Shown here piece after piece: positions 8,444-19,140 of a stretch of 64,000 bases of DNA. The notes under the pieces are model-generated. The model was given only the letters and a program-made list of their open reading frames with translations. It did not search any database and was not told where the DNA came from. Both the position numbers and the translations under genes were made by a program. The stretch comes from an uncultured Chlorobiaceae bacterium (GTDB lineage Bacteria; Bacteroidota; Chlorobiia; Chlorobiales; Chlorobiaceae): positions 1 to 64,000 of the forward strand of contig CAIPYV010000114.1 of assembly GCA_903869365.1 (NCBI GenBank), in the 5' to 3' direction. Each line of letters opens with the position of its first letter. Within the stretch, counting starts at the first letter, position 1.

Positions 8444-10357
8444 TCAACCCGCCGGTGGAAGTTCAAAGATCATGCATTGTCCCGGACTGCAGGTCACTTC
8501 AAGTTTATGCTCTTTAATTGGCCACGATGCTTCGCTGATCAAGTCGTGCAGCGCAATATTGTTCATGCTGAATTCAAGCATTCCTGTTCTTGTCTGATAG
8601 AGATTGCTGTTCCCGATAAAGAGCAGTGACCGACCGGCGGATGTTCTCATCACGGCAAAAAGTTCAGGTTCGGATACATAAGGGATGGTCATAGATCCCG
8701 TTTCTCCGCAGAGTACCAGGTCGAGATAGTGCTTCCTTATATCAAGAATGCGTCTAATGTAGCTGTTAAGGGGAAGAAGGGCGTTACTGTTTTCCCAATC
8801 ATAGCAGGATGCGCTGAAGAGGGGCAGCTTTTCTGGAGGATAAAGAGCCCTGTCCTCATCGTTGAAATTAAGACCGAGGTTCACCGGATGCCATTCACAG
8901 AGTTCCATGCCCGACTGCAGAAAAGGGATAGCGGGCAGTATGGCGCTGAGCGTGAAGATAAAGATCGAAAAGTTTCTTCCGGCTTCTTCACGCGGGTAAC
9001 GGAAACAGACTCGCGGCGTGTTATGATTTTCACCAGTGCCAAAAAACGGAAGTGCAACCCCTGTTTTGTTCAGGTAGTTCAATAATCCTCGGATAAAGAC
9101 AATATCATGGATGACGAATGGAAGAGAGCCGAACACCGCATTGAACCCTTCCTTGCGTATTTCTGATGTCGGATTGAAATTCTCATCCCAGAACGCAAAT
9201 TCAGGGTTCTTGTCACGGGCCTTACGGACAATACTTTTCTTCAGTTCAGAGGGCATGGCATGGCCCATATCAATCATGGCACCGTCAATATCATACAGAT
9301 TCTGATAACTTGGGATGATATCCAGAATCTCATCCCAAAGTGACGTATTGTTGTTTTCCCGATTGTCAAGCGCGCTGTCGTACATCCTTATGGTATTGTA
9401 GGCAATGTAGTTGAACGCTTCATTGGTATGCATTTTCAGATAGGTCACATCGCTCCATGCCGGTTGCCGGTCATCTGGAGGCCAATCGGAGAACGCACTG
9501 GCGATGCGGCAGAGTGTTCCATCATCGGTACGACCCTGATATCTGCCATCTTTTTCATAAACAGTCACCGGCGGTGAGACAAATTGTTCACGGTACTCGA
9601 AAGAGGGGGCAGGAAGATTGTGCATTTCGTGGCGCTCTACCACCTCATGAATCCATCTCAATGTATCGGGTTCAAAGTGTGGCGCTCCGAAATTTTGTGA
9701 ATGTTCATTGTCCCGTATCCAGTAGAACCACTCAGGGTGCTCTTGTATCCAGCTGCTGTCCATAGCTGCTGTTCTAAAGACAAACTCAAGCACAACGTGA
9801 ATGTCAAGGATATGCGCCGCTTCGACAAATGCTTTGAGCAGGATTTCCGGAGAAAGTCCAAGGACGGGCTCGTCAAGCATCGGATCAAGCCTTCTTGGGT
9901 TTTTAACGGCATAAGGGGAGCCTAATGAGCCTTTTTTGCTCTGAGAACCGATTTCTGTGACAGGGAGAATATAGACCGTATTTGCACCAAGATTTTTTAT
10001 ATACGGCAGGAGTGCTATAGCTTTCAGGAGGGTGCCTGTTTCCCTGAAACCGCATGAGAGTGGTTCAGATGCGATTGTTCCGTCGCCGTTATGGTCAAAA
10101 GCTGTGGTAAGTCGAATAAACAGGTTGTATACTACCGCACCCTCTCTCCAATCCTTCTCTTTTTTTTGGGTATGGTGGCAATCACTACTGTTGAGGATGC
10201 GCTCTATGATACTTGTAAAGTATTCCGCGGGGTTGACCTGTTCGATTCCGTTATTTTGTCCGGTCCAGATTCCGGGAACCCTGTAGGGGCTCGTGGGTAA
10301 CTGCGTATCCAGGCTTTTCAGCGCATGGAGCAGCGATGCCAGGTGAGTTGTCTGCAA
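8444..10357 (-). CDS. GH13 alpha-amylase family-like protein with altered active site
   Basis: A 637-residue protein with the order of a GH13 (beta/alpha)8 enzyme: an N-terminal extension, an [21 protein letters not shown] strand near 120-140, barrel regions I-IV and a C-terminal beta domain. The region II segment is [11 protein letters not shown]. The nucleophile-position Asp363 is present, but the usually invariant Arg two residues earlier is Met361. Region III is WDENF with the acid/base Glu present. Region IV reads GENHNTPR, with Asn446 where the transition-state-stabilising Asp normally sits. Activity is therefore doubtful, or the substrate is unusual. The only start available is TTG at 10357, after an in-frame stop. 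The gene is divergent from truA. Confidence 0.8.
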   Translation of the reverse strand: MQTTHLASLLHALKSLDTQLPTSPYRVPGIWTGQNNGIEQVNPAEYFTSIIERILNSSDCHHTQKKEKDWREGAVVYNLFIRLTTAFDHNGDGTIASEPLSCGFRETGTLLKAIALLPYIKNLGANTVYILPVTEIGSQSKKGSLGSPYAVKNPRRLDPMLDEPVLGLSPEILLKAFVEAAHILDIHVVLEFVFRTAAMDSSWIQEHPEWFYWIRDNEHSQNFGAPHFEPDTLRWIHEVVERHEMHNLPAPSFEYREQFVSPPVTVYEKDGRYQGRTDDGTLCRIASAFSDWPPDDRQPAWSDVTYLKMHTNEAFNYIAYNTIRMYDSALDNRENNNTSLWDEILDIIPSYQNLYDIDGAMIDMGHAMPSELKKSIVRKARDKNPEFAFWDENFNPTSEIRKEGFNAVFGSLPFVIHDIVFIRGLLNYLNKTGVALPFFGTGENHNTPRVCFRYPREEAGRNFSIFIFTLSAILPAIPFLQSGMELCEWHPVNLGLNFNDEDRALYPPEKLPLFSASCYDWENSNALLPLNSYIRRILDIRKHYLDLVLCGETGSMTIPYVSEPELFAVMRTSAGRSLLFIGNSNLYQTRTGMLEFSMNNIALHDLISEASWPIKEHKLEVTCSPGQCMIFELPPAG

Positions 10358-10441
10358 CGTGTGGTGTTATTGTTTATTAAGGAAAAAAACGGCAAGATAA
10401 CTATTATAAAGCAACCAACGTACAAAGATATTAATTCTCTT

Positions 10442-11173
10442 ATGAAGAACATCAGGATTACCGTTGAATATGATGGTACATCTTTTGCCGGATGGCAGAG
10501 GCAGTCAGGCAGGATTACAACCGTGCAGGGTGAGATAGAAGCAGCCCTCGGGATGATTCTTCAGGAAAAAATCTCTCTTGCAGCTGCCGGAAGAACCGAT
10601 AAGGGGGTTCATGCCAAGGCTCAGATGGCAAATTTTTTCAGTGCTTCAACCATGGATCTGTCGCGGATAGTACATTCGCTGAATTCGGTTTTGCCAAGAA
10701 CAATCAGAGTAAGCGATCCGAAGGAAGTCTCTCATGATTTTCATGCACGGCATAGTGCCCGAGAGAGGCAGTACCGATATTTTCTTCTTGAGGAGCCTTC
10801 AGCGATTTATGGGCGATTTGCGGGATGTTCGTTTGGAAAACCCGATATTACAGTCATGCAGCAGATCGCATCTTCTGTGGTGGGCACCCATGATTTTTCT
10901 GCTTTTTCAAAGGAGGACAGAGATAATCCAGGTCGTCTCTGCACTGTTACTGCCAGCGAATGGTACCGATACGATCGCTATCTGGTGTTTCAGATTTCAG
11001 CAAACCGTTTTTTACGGAGTATGGTACGCTATCTTGTTGATGCCATGATCAGTGCCGGCAAGGGGACGCTTGGTGTCGAAGAGTTCAGCATGATGCTTGA
11101 CTCCGGGATTCTGTCGAGTTCACTCAAAACTGCTCAGGCGAATGGACTTTTCCTGTGGAAGGTTACTTACTGA
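10442..11173 (+). CDS. truA: tRNA pseudouridine(38-40) synthase TruA
   Basis: Converts uridines 38-40 of the anticodon arm to pseudouridine. The start MKNIRITVEYDGTSFAGWQRQ is characteristic. The catalytic aspartate lies in GRTDKGVHA near residue 52, and the late HDFSAFSKEDRDNPGR segment is also typical. I place the start at ATG 10442; the frame is open back to 10325, but that stretch is not conserved and overlaps the divergent GH13-like gene. The length of 243 aa is normal. It is a single gene with its promoter in the 84-base divergent region. Confidence 0.95.
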   Translation: MKNIRITVEYDGTSFAGWQRQSGRITTVQGEIEAALGMILQEKISLAAAGRTDKGVHAKAQMANFFSASTMDLSRIVHSLNSVLPRTIRVSDPKEVSHDFHARHSARERQYRYFLLEEPSAIYGRFAGCSFGKPDITVMQQIASSVVGTHDFSAFSKEDRDNPGRLCTVTASEWYRYDRYLVFQISANRFLRSMVRYLVDAMISAGKGTLGVEEFSMMLDSGILSSSLKTAQANGLFLWKVTY

Positions 11174-11386
11174 CACTGGAGTTGTCAGATATTATTTACG
11201 TAAAAGATTATTGTATTAGTCAGGAACGGTTTTTATTGTTACTTTTTCAAGGTTGATTGCTACTGTTTCAGTAGGGATCGTTTACTAATTTCCTCTCTTA
11301 ATGAACGTGCGCTTGTGAAAATAAGGGTTTATAATAGGGCTGTTTCCAATAATCGTTTTGAGCCGATTGATCTTTTTAAAGTTATC

Positions 11387-13024
11387 ATGAATCCCTTGAC
11401 GATGTTCAAGGTGTTGCTATTGGCTCTTGTTTTGCAGGTACCTGCTCTGACGGTTCGTGCTGAAGATCCCGTTTCGATTATCAGAGGATCGCTTCCAAAG
11501 TCTTCGGTTTCAGATATTCTTGATAGTCTCGTTAATGCTACCTACTTTAAGGATGAACACTTTTCAGCCCCTTCAAAAGAGGGTGAAAAGTTTGGATTTC
11601 CAGCTAATTTTGTACCCCAGTACAGTGACTCTGTTTATGCCTCAAGGATCTCCGTGCTTGCTCGCAAAACCCCGTTCAATCTTGTCTATAATGACCATGT
11701 CAGGGGATTTATCAGAATTTATGCTGTCGACAAAAGGAATATGACCGCAAAAATCCTCGGACTTACGAAGATCTATTTTCCGCTGTTTGAGGAAAAACTT
11801 GATGCCTACAACATTCCCCTTGAGATGAAGTATCTCGCTATTGTTGAATCGGCTCTCAATCCAACGGCAGTCTCTCCTGCAGGAGCAAAAGGACTGTGGC
11901 AGTTTATGTATGGCACCGGAAAAATGTACGGCATGCAGTCATCTTCATTTATCGAGGACCGATATAATTCGGAGAAGGCTACTGTGGCGGCATGCCGGTA
12001 TTTAAGGGATCTTTACAATATTTATGGCGACTGGTTCCTGACACTTGCAGCGTATAACGCCGGACCGGGAAATGTCAACAAGGCGATCCGGAGAGCCGGT
12101 GGAGTAAAAAATTACTGGGCGATATGGGATTACCTTCCCGCTGAAACGAGGGGTTATGTTCCTGCATTTATTGCCGTGAACTATATTATGAGCTATTATA
12201 ACGAGCATAATATCCGTCCGGTCGAACCTGGATATTTATATCACGATATCGACACCCTGAGAACCACTCGTCTTTTATCGTTCGAACAGATTAGCGAAAC
12301 GATAGGAGTGCCGATGCGCGATCTCCACTTTCTTAATCCTCAATACAAGCTTGGTATTATTCCGGCTGCAGGGTATACCGGCAACGTCATCAAGCTTCCC
12401 AAACAATATATCGCTCAGTTCCAGAAGCGGGAGCAGGAAATTTATGCGTACAAATCCCCTCAGGCATCTGAACGCGAGCAACTGCTGGCCCGTGTTGAAA
12501 GTCTCAATGCCGGTCAGGGAAGTGAAGGTGCTGCTGGACAGGCAGAGAGGTTCCATATTGTGCAGCAGGGAGAAAATCTTGGTTCCATCGCAAGACTCTA
12601 TCGCACCTATATCAGTCAGCTTATCGTTTGGAACAACTTGAAAGATCCTGATGTCACTCCGGGCCAGAAACTCATTGTTTTCTCCGGAAATGATAACAGC
12701 AATTCCGGACAGGGCGATTCGGGCAGAGAAGGTTCAGTGAAGAAAAAGATAGTGATTCACAGGGTAGGGAAGTCTGAAACACTTTCTTCCATTGCAAGGA
12801 AGTATGGTACCACAGCCCGGCGTCTTGCTGAGTTGAACAATATCAATCAACGGATGACTCTTGCTCGTGGTCAGCGTCTGAAAATTGAAAAAGAGGTAGT
12901 TTCATTTGAAAGATCGCGTTTTTCATCCCGTCACTCCAAGGGAACCAAGGTTGCCAAGGGAGGAAAAAGTCATAAAGAAAAAAAAGGAGGACACTCGCAT
13001 TCGTCACGGAAACGCAGGCGGTAG
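11387..13024 (+). CDS. LysM-containing lytic transglycosylase (MltD-like)
   Basis: Cell-wall enzyme that cleaves peptidoglycan glycan strands. The N-terminus [20 protein letters not shown] is a signal peptide, so I chose ATG 11387 rather than GTG 11315. The SLT domain follows, with catalytic Glu154 in AIVESALNP, then [12 protein letters not shown] and the [10 protein letters not shown] motif. At least two LysM modules for peptidoglycan binding are seen ([17 protein letters not shown] and [18 protein letters not shown]), with a possible divergent one near 300-350. The last 45 residues are very rich in Lys, Arg, Ser and His, possibly for binding anionic polymers. It acts in the periplasm. The gene appears monocistronic. 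Confidence 0.92.
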   Translation: MNPLTMFKVLLLALVLQVPALTVRAEDPVSIIRGSLPKSSVSDILDSLVNATYFKDEHFSAPSKEGEKFGFPANFVPQYSDSVYASRISVLARKTPFNLVYNDHVRGFIRIYAVDKRNMTAKILGLTKIYFPLFEEKLDAYNIPLEMKYLAIVESALNPTAVSPAGAKGLWQFMYGTGKMYGMQSSSFIEDRYNSEKATVAACRYLRDLYNIYGDWFLTLAAYNAGPGNVNKAIRRAGGVKNYWAIWDYLPAETRGYVPAFIAVNYIMSYYNEHNIRPVEPGYLYHDIDTLRTTRLLSFEQISETIGVPMRDLHFLNPQYKLGIIPAAGYTGNVIKLPKQYIAQFQKREQEIYAYKSPQASEREQLLARVESLNAGQGSEGAAGQAERFHIVQQGENLGSIARLYRTYISQLIVWNNLKDPDVTPGQKLIVFSGNDNSNSGQGDSGREGSVKKKIVIHRVGKSETLSSIARKYGTTARRLAELNNINQRMTLARGQRLKIEKEVVSFERSRFSSRHSKGTKVAKGGKSHKEKKGGHSHSSRKRRR

Positions 13025-13202
13025 GTCAGTGATATCTGTTCATCCTGTCGATTGTTCAATAAGTAATTGTTTTTTAAGCGTGTTCCATTAAAAGGAAATT
13101 TTATTATCTTAAGCCTTTTCAAGTTACTCAACTGACGGAGAATAGTGGTTGGTAGAAAACAGCTTTATTCAATCATTCTTTAAATAAGAATCATTAAAAC
13201 GT

Positions 13203-14387
13203 ATGCGTAATATCATTTTCACCGGTAAGGGTGGTGTTGGTAAAACTTCTGTTGCTGCAGCCACAGCGCTCAGGGCGGCAGATATGGGGTATAAAACCCT
13301 TATTATGTCTACCGATCCGGCACACAGCCTTGGCGACTCGCTCGATATTCAGTTAGGGCCTTCACCGGTGAAGGTTGCTGAAAATCTTTGGGGTCAGGAA
13401 GTCAGCGTTTTCGGTGACCTCAATCTGAACTGGGATGTAGTAAGAGAGCATTTTGCCCATCTGATGGAATCTCGTGGTATCGAAGGTGTTTATGCTGAAG
13501 AAATGGGTGTGCTGCCAGGTATGGAAGAGCTCTTTTCGCTCTCCTATATCAAGCGTTATAATGAACAGAATGAGTACGATCTTCTTGTTGTTGACTGTGC
13601 TCCAACTGGCGAAACCTTACGCCTTCTCTCCCTCCCTGAAACATTTGGCTGGTTTATCAAGCTTATCCGCAACGTTGAGAAATTCATGGTCAAGCCGGTT
13701 ATCAGGCCTCTTTCAAAGAAAATTAATAAAATAAACGATTTTGTTGCCCCTGTGGAGGTTTATGATAAGGTCGACAATCTCTTCTCTTCAACGGAAGGTA
13801 TTATTGATTTGCTGGCTGACAGCTCCAAAACGACCATGCGTCTTGTCATGAATCCCGAAAAGATGGTTATCAAGGAGTCTATGCGTGCCTTGACCTATCT
13901 TAACCTTTACGGTATCACTGTCGACAGGATTACCATCAACCGTGTTATGCCTGATCAGAGTCCCGATCCGTATTTCCAGAAGTGGCGCGCTATTCAGCAG
14001 AAATATATTGACCAGATCGCGGAAGCTTTTGCTCCGATTCCGATTACCGAAGTACCGTTGTTTGATGATGAGGTTGTCGGTGTAGCAATGCTTCGCAGGG
14101 TAGGTGAAAAAGTCTATGGAGATCTCAATCCGCTCGATATTTTCTTCTCGGAAAATCCGATTGATATCAAGAAGGTTTCTGAAGGGCACTACAAGGTTCG
14201 AGTAAGATTGCCGTTCATGGAAAATATGGGTCTTGAACCAAAAATTCTCAAACTTGGAGATGATCTGACTATCCGTATTGGCGATTACCAGAAAATTGTA
14301 GCTCTACCGATCTTCCTTGCCGGAATGGAGTCAACAGGAGCTTCTTATGAAGACAAGTGGCTCAGTATTGATTTTGCCAAGGCTTAA
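13203..14387 (+). CDS. ArsA-family (Get3-like) anion-transporting ATPase
   Basis: Single-domain member of the ArsA/Get3 deviant P-loop ATPases, 394 aa. The signature [15 protein letters not shown] is at residues 6-20, switch I is [12 protein letters not shown] near 40-51, and switch II is [14 protein letters not shown] near 130-143. The C-terminal 65 residues (from about [10 protein letters not shown]) look like the HSP20-like domain attached to many ArsA homologues. No arsB or arsR is nearby, so a role in arsenite efflux is not supported. A function in protein targeting or chaperoning is possible. A strong bidirectional terminator follows at 14411-14431. Confidence 0.9.
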   Translation: MRNIIFTGKGGVGKTSVAAATALRAADMGYKTLIMSTDPAHSLGDSLDIQLGPSPVKVAENLWGQEVSVFGDLNLNWDVVREHFAHLMESRGIEGVYAEEMGVLPGMEELFSLSYIKRYNEQNEYDLLVVDCAPTGETLRLLSLPETFGWFIKLIRNVEKFMVKPVIRPLSKKINKINDFVAPVEVYDKVDNLFSSTEGIIDLLADSSKTTMRLVMNPEKMVIKESMRALTYLNLYGITVDRITINRVMPDQSPDPYFQKWRAIQQKYIDQIAEAFAPIPITEVPLFDDEVVGVAMLRRVGEKVYGDLNPLDIFFSENPIDIKKVSEGHYKVRVRLPFMENMGLEPKILKLGDDLTIRIGDYQKIVALPIFLAGMESTGASYEDKWLSIDFAKA

Positions 14388-14410
14388 TAAAGATTTCTTG
14401 TTATAAAAAA

Positions 14411-14431
14411 AACCTGCCGGCAAGGCAGGTT
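14411..14431. terminator. Bidirectional intrinsic terminator between arsA-like gene and serA
   Basis: Perfect 8-bp stem AACCTGCC/GGCAGGTT with loop GGCAA, preceded by a run of A and followed by eight further T residues. It can therefore stop transcription from both the + strand ATPase gene and the - strand serA gene, whose stop lies 25 bases away. Confidence 0.92.
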
Positions 14432-14455
14432 TTTTTTTATCTGATTACAAGTTGT

Positions 14456-16036
14456 TCAGAGCGTTACAAGATGAGCGATGTCAACGCCATTAACATTTCT
14501 TATTTCATCAAGCAGTTCAGGCAGCACATTTCCATCGACCACTATTGCTGTCATGGCGACTTTCTTTTCTTCATCCCTTGAGAGAGCAATATAGGCCACA
14601 TTCAAGTTGTGCTGCAGCAGCAGTTGGGTGACATTGGCAATCACACCGGGTTTATCAATGTTGTTGTAGATGATAATGTTGCCTTCCGGCTTGAATTCGA
14701 CAAGAAATTGGTCTATCATAACAATCCGCACATCTTTGTCACTGAAGACGGTACCACCGATCATTCGTTTTTCTTCTCCGTTTTCAAGCTCAATACGGAT
14801 CAGGTTGGTATAGTCGGGATTTTCCTTTTCAAATTTCTGTTCCAGACTGATACCGCACTCCTTTGCCATCGTGAATGCATTGATATAGTTGGTATCTTTT
14901 GACTGACGGATATCGAGAAAACCTTTCAGAGCTGCAGCGGTAATAACCTCATTAAATTTTTGCAGGAATTCACCGGAGGTCCTGACAGTCATTTTGCTGG
15001 CTTGAAGTGGAGCCATCTGGGCCAGTGTTGCTCCGAGTTTTTCGGCAAGAGTAAGATATGACCGCACGCCAGGAGCCTGTGCAAGTGCAACGGCAGATGC
15101 ATTGACGGCACCTTCAAGCTTTCCTGATCGTTTCCAGTCGACAATCTGTTCTGCAATTTGAATGGCGACCTTTTCCTGCGCTTCGTTTGTGGAGGCTGCA
15201 ATATGCGGTGTGGCAATAACCGCATCAAGTTTCAAAAGAGGATTGTCGGGGTTGACCGGTTCAGCCTCGAATACATCAAGCGCTGCTGCCGCAACTTTTC
15301 CGGATTCTATGGCTTCAGCAAGATCAGCTTCGTTAATGATTCCTCCTCTTGCGCAGTTGATGATGACAACACTCGGCTTCATCAGGTCAATCGTCTCTTT
15401 TGAAATCAGATTACGCGTTGATTCGTTAAGCGATGAATGAATGGTGATAACATCAGCACGCATAAAATTTTCATGCAGGGGGAGAAGCTCAATATTGAGA
15501 TGTGTCGCGAATTCATCGGGAATCATGGGGTCATAAGCGATCGTTTTCATGCCGAACGCCTGCATGCGGGACGCTACTTCGCGCCCGATTTTACCAAGGC
15601 CGATAATGGAAAGGGTTTTACCTTCAAGTTCAATACCTGTAAATTTCTTTTTATTCCAGTTTCCGTTTTTCAGATCAGCAGTTGCCTGGGGAATGCGGCG
15701 TGCAGCAGACAGAATCATCGCACAGGTATGTTCCGCTGCAGAAACAGTGTTTCCGCCAGGCGTGTTCATAACGATGATTCCATTGCGAGTTGCCGCCTCG
15801 ATGTCAATGTTGTCTACCCCGGCTCCGGCTCTACCGATAAGTTTAAGGTTTGTGCCGCACTCGATAATTTCTGCAGTAACTTTTGTCGCGCTTCTGACGA
15901 TCAGCTTTTCAAAGCCGCCGATGATCTTTTTGAGTTCTTCCTTACTGATTTTCTGTATTTCGGTCACGTCAAAACCGTTCTGAGAGAGGATTTGACCGCA
16001 TTGCGGATCAACACCGTCAGTGATCAGTACGTTCAT
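14456..16036 (-). CDS. serA: D-3-phosphoglycerate dehydrogenase
   Basis: First enzyme of serine synthesis: oxidises 3-phosphoglycerate to 3-phosphohydroxypyruvate with NAD. The 526-residue length indicates the long form with an intervening domain and a C-terminal ACT domain. The NAD-binding glycine motif GLGKIGREVASRM is near residues 146-158. The CARGGIINEADL and PHIAASTNEAQ segments carry the conserved Arg and His region. The ACT domain (IIYNNIDKPGVIANVTQLL) near 455-475 suggests serine feedback. A purine-rich AAAAAGAAC precedes the ATG. The gene is divergent from the DAHP synthase gene, with a 214-base promoter region between them. Confidence 0.96.
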   Translation of the reverse strand: MNVLITDGVDPQCGQILSQNGFDVTEIQKISKEELKKIIGGFEKLIVRSATKVTAEIIECGTNLKLIGRAGAGVDNIDIEAATRNGIIVMNTPGGNTVSAAEHTCAMILSAARRIPQATADLKNGNWNKKKFTGIELEGKTLSIIGLGKIGREVASRMQAFGMKTIAYDPMIPDEFATHLNIELLPLHENFMRADVITIHSSLNESTRNLISKETIDLMKPSVVIINCARGGIINEADLAEAIESGKVAAAALDVFEAEPVNPDNPLLKLDAVIATPHIAASTNEAQEKVAIQIAEQIVDWKRSGKLEGAVNASAVALAQAPGVRSYLTLAEKLGATLAQMAPLQASKMTVRTSGEFLQKFNEVITAAALKGFLDIRQSKDTNYINAFTMAKECGISLEQKFEKENPDYTNLIRIELENGEEKRMIGGTVFSDKDVRIVMIDQFLVEFKPEGNIIIYNNIDKPGVIANVTQLLLQHNLNVAYIALSRDEEKKVAMTAIVVDGNVLPELLDEIRNVNGVDIAHLVTL

Positions 16037-16250
16037 GTTCTTTTTGATTATTGATTGCCTGTATTGAAAATTACGTTCTTTACTGGTCTAATATATTTCT
16101 TTTTTTTAGGCATTAATATTAAAAAATTTTTCCCTTCAAAGTGGGAAGCCACATTGCAGGAATTTATAGGCTTTGAGCCCGATTATATATTAAGGTTTTT
16201 TTTATCTTGCATCCAGTTAATTTCTATGATGATATTATTGTTGCAAGCGA

Positions 16251-17303
16251 ATGGAAAAGTTATATGATTTAAGAGTATCACGCATCATCCGTCTCTCTTC
16301 CCCAAAGGATCTCAAGGAGAAGCTCCCTGTTGATGAACGGATTGCCGATACCGTTATTACAGGACGTCGTGAAGTTGAAAATATATTGACCGGCAAGGAT
16401 TCCAGACTGCTCGTGATTGTCGGGCCTTGTTCAATACATGATACCGAAGCCGCTCTTGAGTATGCCCTGAAACTTTCGGCATTGCGCACTGAACTGCAGG
16501 ATGATCTGTGTATCATGATGCGGGTCTACTTTGAGAAGCCTCGAACTACTCTTGGCTGGAAAGGATTTATCAATGATCCTCACCTTGATGATACGTATGA
16601 CATTGTCCATGGCCTGTTCTATGCCAGAAAGCTTCTGCTTGAAATCAATGCCATTGGGCTGCCGGCGGCAACAGAATTTCTTGATCCGATAACCCCGCAG
16701 TATGTCGCCGATGTCGTAAGCTGGGCAGCGATTGGGGCAAGGACTATTGAATCGCAGACGCACCGACAGATGGCCAGTGGCCTCTCCATGCCGGTTGGCT
16801 TTAAAAATTCTACTGACGGACGCCTTAACGTGGCTGTCGATGCAATTCGTTCTGCCATGCATCCGCACAGTTTTCTCGGCATCGATCAGGAAGGGCACAG
16901 CAGCGTCATTACTACCAAAGGAAATCCTTTTGGACATCTTGTGCTTCGTGGTGGCGTTAAGCCCAATTACGAGCCTGACAGTATTGCTCTTGCTGAATCC
17001 TGGATTGCAAAGGCAGGTCTGGAACAGTCGCTTCTTGTTGACTGCAGCCATGCTAATTCAGGTAAAAAACATGAACAGCAGCTTAAGGTCTGGGAGAACA
17101 TTCTTCAGCAGAAAACCGAAGGTAATAAAAGCATTGCCGGTGTTATGATCGAGAGCAATATCTGTGGCGGCAATCAACCCTTCCCTGAAGATCCCGATAA
17201 ACTCAGGTACGGAGTTTCCATAACCGATGAGTGTCTTTCATGGGAAGAGACTGAACGCATGCTCCGTGAAGGTGCTGCAGTCATTCATAAGCTTATCAGG
17301 TAA
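16251..17303 (+). CDS. 3-deoxy-7-phosphoheptulonate (DAHP) synthase, type I
   Basis: Condenses phosphoenolpyruvate and erythrose 4-phosphate in the first step of aromatic amino acid synthesis. The 350-residue length and the segments [10 protein letters not shown] (near 60-69), [25 protein letters not shown] (near 162-186) and [12 protein letters not shown] (near 260-271) identify the AroF/G/H class I-alpha. Isozyme specificity (Phe, Tyr or Trp feedback) cannot be read reliably, so no symbol is given. It is followed after 59 bases by the GNAT-like gene and may be co-transcribed with it. Confidence 0.96.
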   Translation: MEKLYDLRVSRIIRLSSPKDLKEKLPVDERIADTVITGRREVENILTGKDSRLLVIVGPCSIHDTEAALEYALKLSALRTELQDDLCIMMRVYFEKPRTTLGWKGFINDPHLDDTYDIVHGLFYARKLLLEINAIGLPAATEFLDPITPQYVADVVSWAAIGARTIESQTHRQMASGLSMPVGFKNSTDGRLNVAVDAIRSAMHPHSFLGIDQEGHSSVITTKGNPFGHLVLRGGVKPNYEPDSIALAESWIAKAGLEQSLLVDCSHANSGKKHEQQLKVWENILQQKTEGNKSIAGVMIESNICGGNQPFPEDPDKLRYGVSITDECLSWEETERMLREGAAVIHKLIR

Positions 17304-17362
17304 ATACCTTTTCTATCAAGTGATCATCTTTATTACTATAACACAGCAGGGGAGAGAAGAGC

Positions 17363-18496
17363 ATGGCTATAGAGATTCGGCAGGTACGGAACAAAAAGGA
17401 AAGGAAGCAGTTTATCACCTTTGCCTGGCAGATCTATCGCAATGATCCGGAGCTTAATAAATATTGGGTTCCGCCCGTTATTGATGATTATATGAAGACA
17501 CTTGATACAACACTCTTTCCCTTGTATGATCACGCCTCCCTGGCTCTTTTTACCGCATGGAAAGACGGTTCTATGGTTGGTACCATAGCTGCAGTTGAAA
17601 ACCGCCGACACAACGATGTGCATTGCGACAAGGTTGGGTTCTGGGGTTTTTTTGAGTGTGTCAATGATCAGAAGGTAGCCAATGCTCTTTTTGATGCGGC
17701 GGCCGGCTGGTTGAAAGGAAAGGGGCTTAATGCCATGCGAGGTCCTGTCAGTCCATCGATGAACGATCAGTGCGGTATGCTGACAAAAGGGTACGACAGC
17801 CCTCCGGTTTTTCTCATGCTCTACAATCCGCCCTATTATAATAATCTTGTTCTGAACTATGGTCACCATATCGGTCAGGAACTTCTTGCCTGGTATATCG
17901 ATAAAAATACTATTGATCTGGATCGTCTCCATCGAATTGCAGAACATGTCAAGAAAAAAGAGGGGTTGACGGTCAGGATCATGAATATGAAAGATTTTGA
18001 CCGCGAAATTGATCGTATCCGTGAGATTTACAACAAAGCATGGGAAAAAAACTGGGGCTTTGTTCCCATGACCGACAAAGAGTTTAATTTTCTTGCAAAA
18101 AGCCTCAAGCCTCTTGCAAATCCACACTATATTTATTTCGTTGAAGATCGAAACAAGCGTACGGTGGGCTTTTCGCTCTCACTGCCCGATGTCAACCAGG
18201 CATTGAAACATGTTAACGGTAACCCGTTTTCACCGATAGGTCTTCTGAAATATCTATGGTACAGTCGCAACATTACCATGGTCCGTACCATTACCATGGG
18301 CGTGTTGCCGGAATACCGCAACAAGGGGATCGACAGTATCCTCAATACTGAAATTGCCGAGTACGGCGTAAAGCACGGGGTCTTTGCCAGTGAAATGAGC
18401 TGGGTACTTAAAGCAAATGAAGCTATGAGTAAATTGGCAAAGGTTATCGGAGGAATCCCATATAAAGAGTATGTTATCTACGAAGCTGACATTTAA
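17363..18496 (+). CDS. GNAT-fold N-acetyltransferase-like protein
   Basis: A 377-residue conserved protein with two acyltransferase-like halves. The N-terminal half has the GTIAAVENRRHNDVHCDKVGFWGFFECVND segment (in pieces near 70-100). The C-terminal half has a GNAT acetyl-CoA motif near MGVLPEYRNKGIDSIL (about 312-327). This family is widespread and its substrate is not known. A purine-rich GGGGAGAGAAGA lies directly before the ATG, one of the stronger ribosome-binding sites in the window. It follows the DAHP synthase gene and precedes the DUF457-like gene by 66 bases. Confidence 0.82.
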   Translation: MAIEIRQVRNKKERKQFITFAWQIYRNDPELNKYWVPPVIDDYMKTLDTTLFPLYDHASLALFTAWKDGSMVGTIAAVENRRHNDVHCDKVGFWGFFECVNDQKVANALFDAAAGWLKGKGLNAMRGPVSPSMNDQCGMLTKGYDSPPVFLMLYNPPYYNNLVLNYGHHIGQELLAWYIDKNTIDLDRLHRIAEHVKKKEGLTVRIMNMKDFDREIDRIREIYNKAWEKNWGFVPMTDKEFNFLAKSLKPLANPHYIYFVEDRNKRTVGFSLSLPDVNQALKHVNGNPFSPIGLLKYLWYSRNITMVRTITMGVLPEYRNKGIDSILNTEIAEYGVKHGVFASEMSWVLKANEAMSKLAKVIGGIPYKEYVIYEADI

Positions 18497-18562
18497 AATG
18501 TTACAGCCTTAGAGATATTGAAGGACTCTGCCCCCATCAGACAAACCTTTTCAGGAGTACTA

Positions 18563-19075
18563 ATGCACTACGCCCATTTACCGACAGGGTATATTACATC
18601 AAAAATATTGTTCAAAAAGTTTGAAAAAACCTCTGTTGCATACAATGCGTTTATTTCCTGGGGTATGTTCGGCTCAATTGCCCCTGATCTTGATTTTGTT
18701 TATTCTTTTATCGACCAGAATCACTATCACCATCACGATTATTTCACCCATTTTCCCCTTTTCTGGCTCAGCCTTATACTGATCTCATCACTATGGTTAC
18801 GCCTCGATCGTCATCATAGACCAAATGCTGCCCTCGCATTTATTTTTTCACTCAACGGGTTTATCCACATGCTCCTGGATACCATTGCCGGCTATGTCAT
18901 TTGGTTTGCGCCATTTGCTGATATGAATAAGCCGGTTACATGGGCACACTACATACCCTGGGATACTGGCTTTCTTGAATTGTTTATTTTTTTGTGGGCA
19001 CTTTATTTGTGGAAAGAAAATCAGATATTGGAGATATTTTCCCGACTTGGTTCATCCTTGGACCTGATAGAGTGA
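18563..19075 (+). CDS. DUF457/YdjM-like metal-dependent hydrolase family membrane protein
   Basis: A 170-residue membrane protein with about four hydrophobic segments. The conserved N-terminal region has HLPTGYITSK, a PDLDFVYSF motif and a His-rich cluster HYHHHDYFTH, which suits metal binding in the DUF457/YdjM family. I chose ATG 18563 because AGGAG at 18553-18557 lies at ideal spacing; the frame extends to a TTG at 18518. Function is not known; homologues are called membrane-bound metal-dependent hydrolases. It closes the + strand core block before the polysaccharide region. Confidence 0.72.
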   Translation: MHYAHLPTGYITSKILFKKFEKTSVAYNAFISWGMFGSIAPDLDFVYSFIDQNHYHHHDYFTHFPLFWLSLILISSLWLRLDRHHRPNAALAFIFSLNGFIHMLLDTIAGYVIWFAPFADMNKPVTWAHYIPWDTGFLELFIFLWALYLWKENQILEIFSRLGSSLDLIE

Positions 19076-19140
19076 ATGGTAATGTACGGTGCTTCGATAA
19101 GCATAGTATGAAAGTAAATTGATTAAACAATAAATGTACA

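Noticed and set aside
13203-14387. Arsenite efflux operon
   Set aside because: The ArsA-type ATPase stands alone, with no arsB, arsR or arsC nearby, and has an HSP20-like tail; arsenic function is not supported.
15437-16054. 205-codon + strand open frame opposite serA
   Set aside because: It lies entirely over the conserved NAD-binding part of serA and is a composition shadow.
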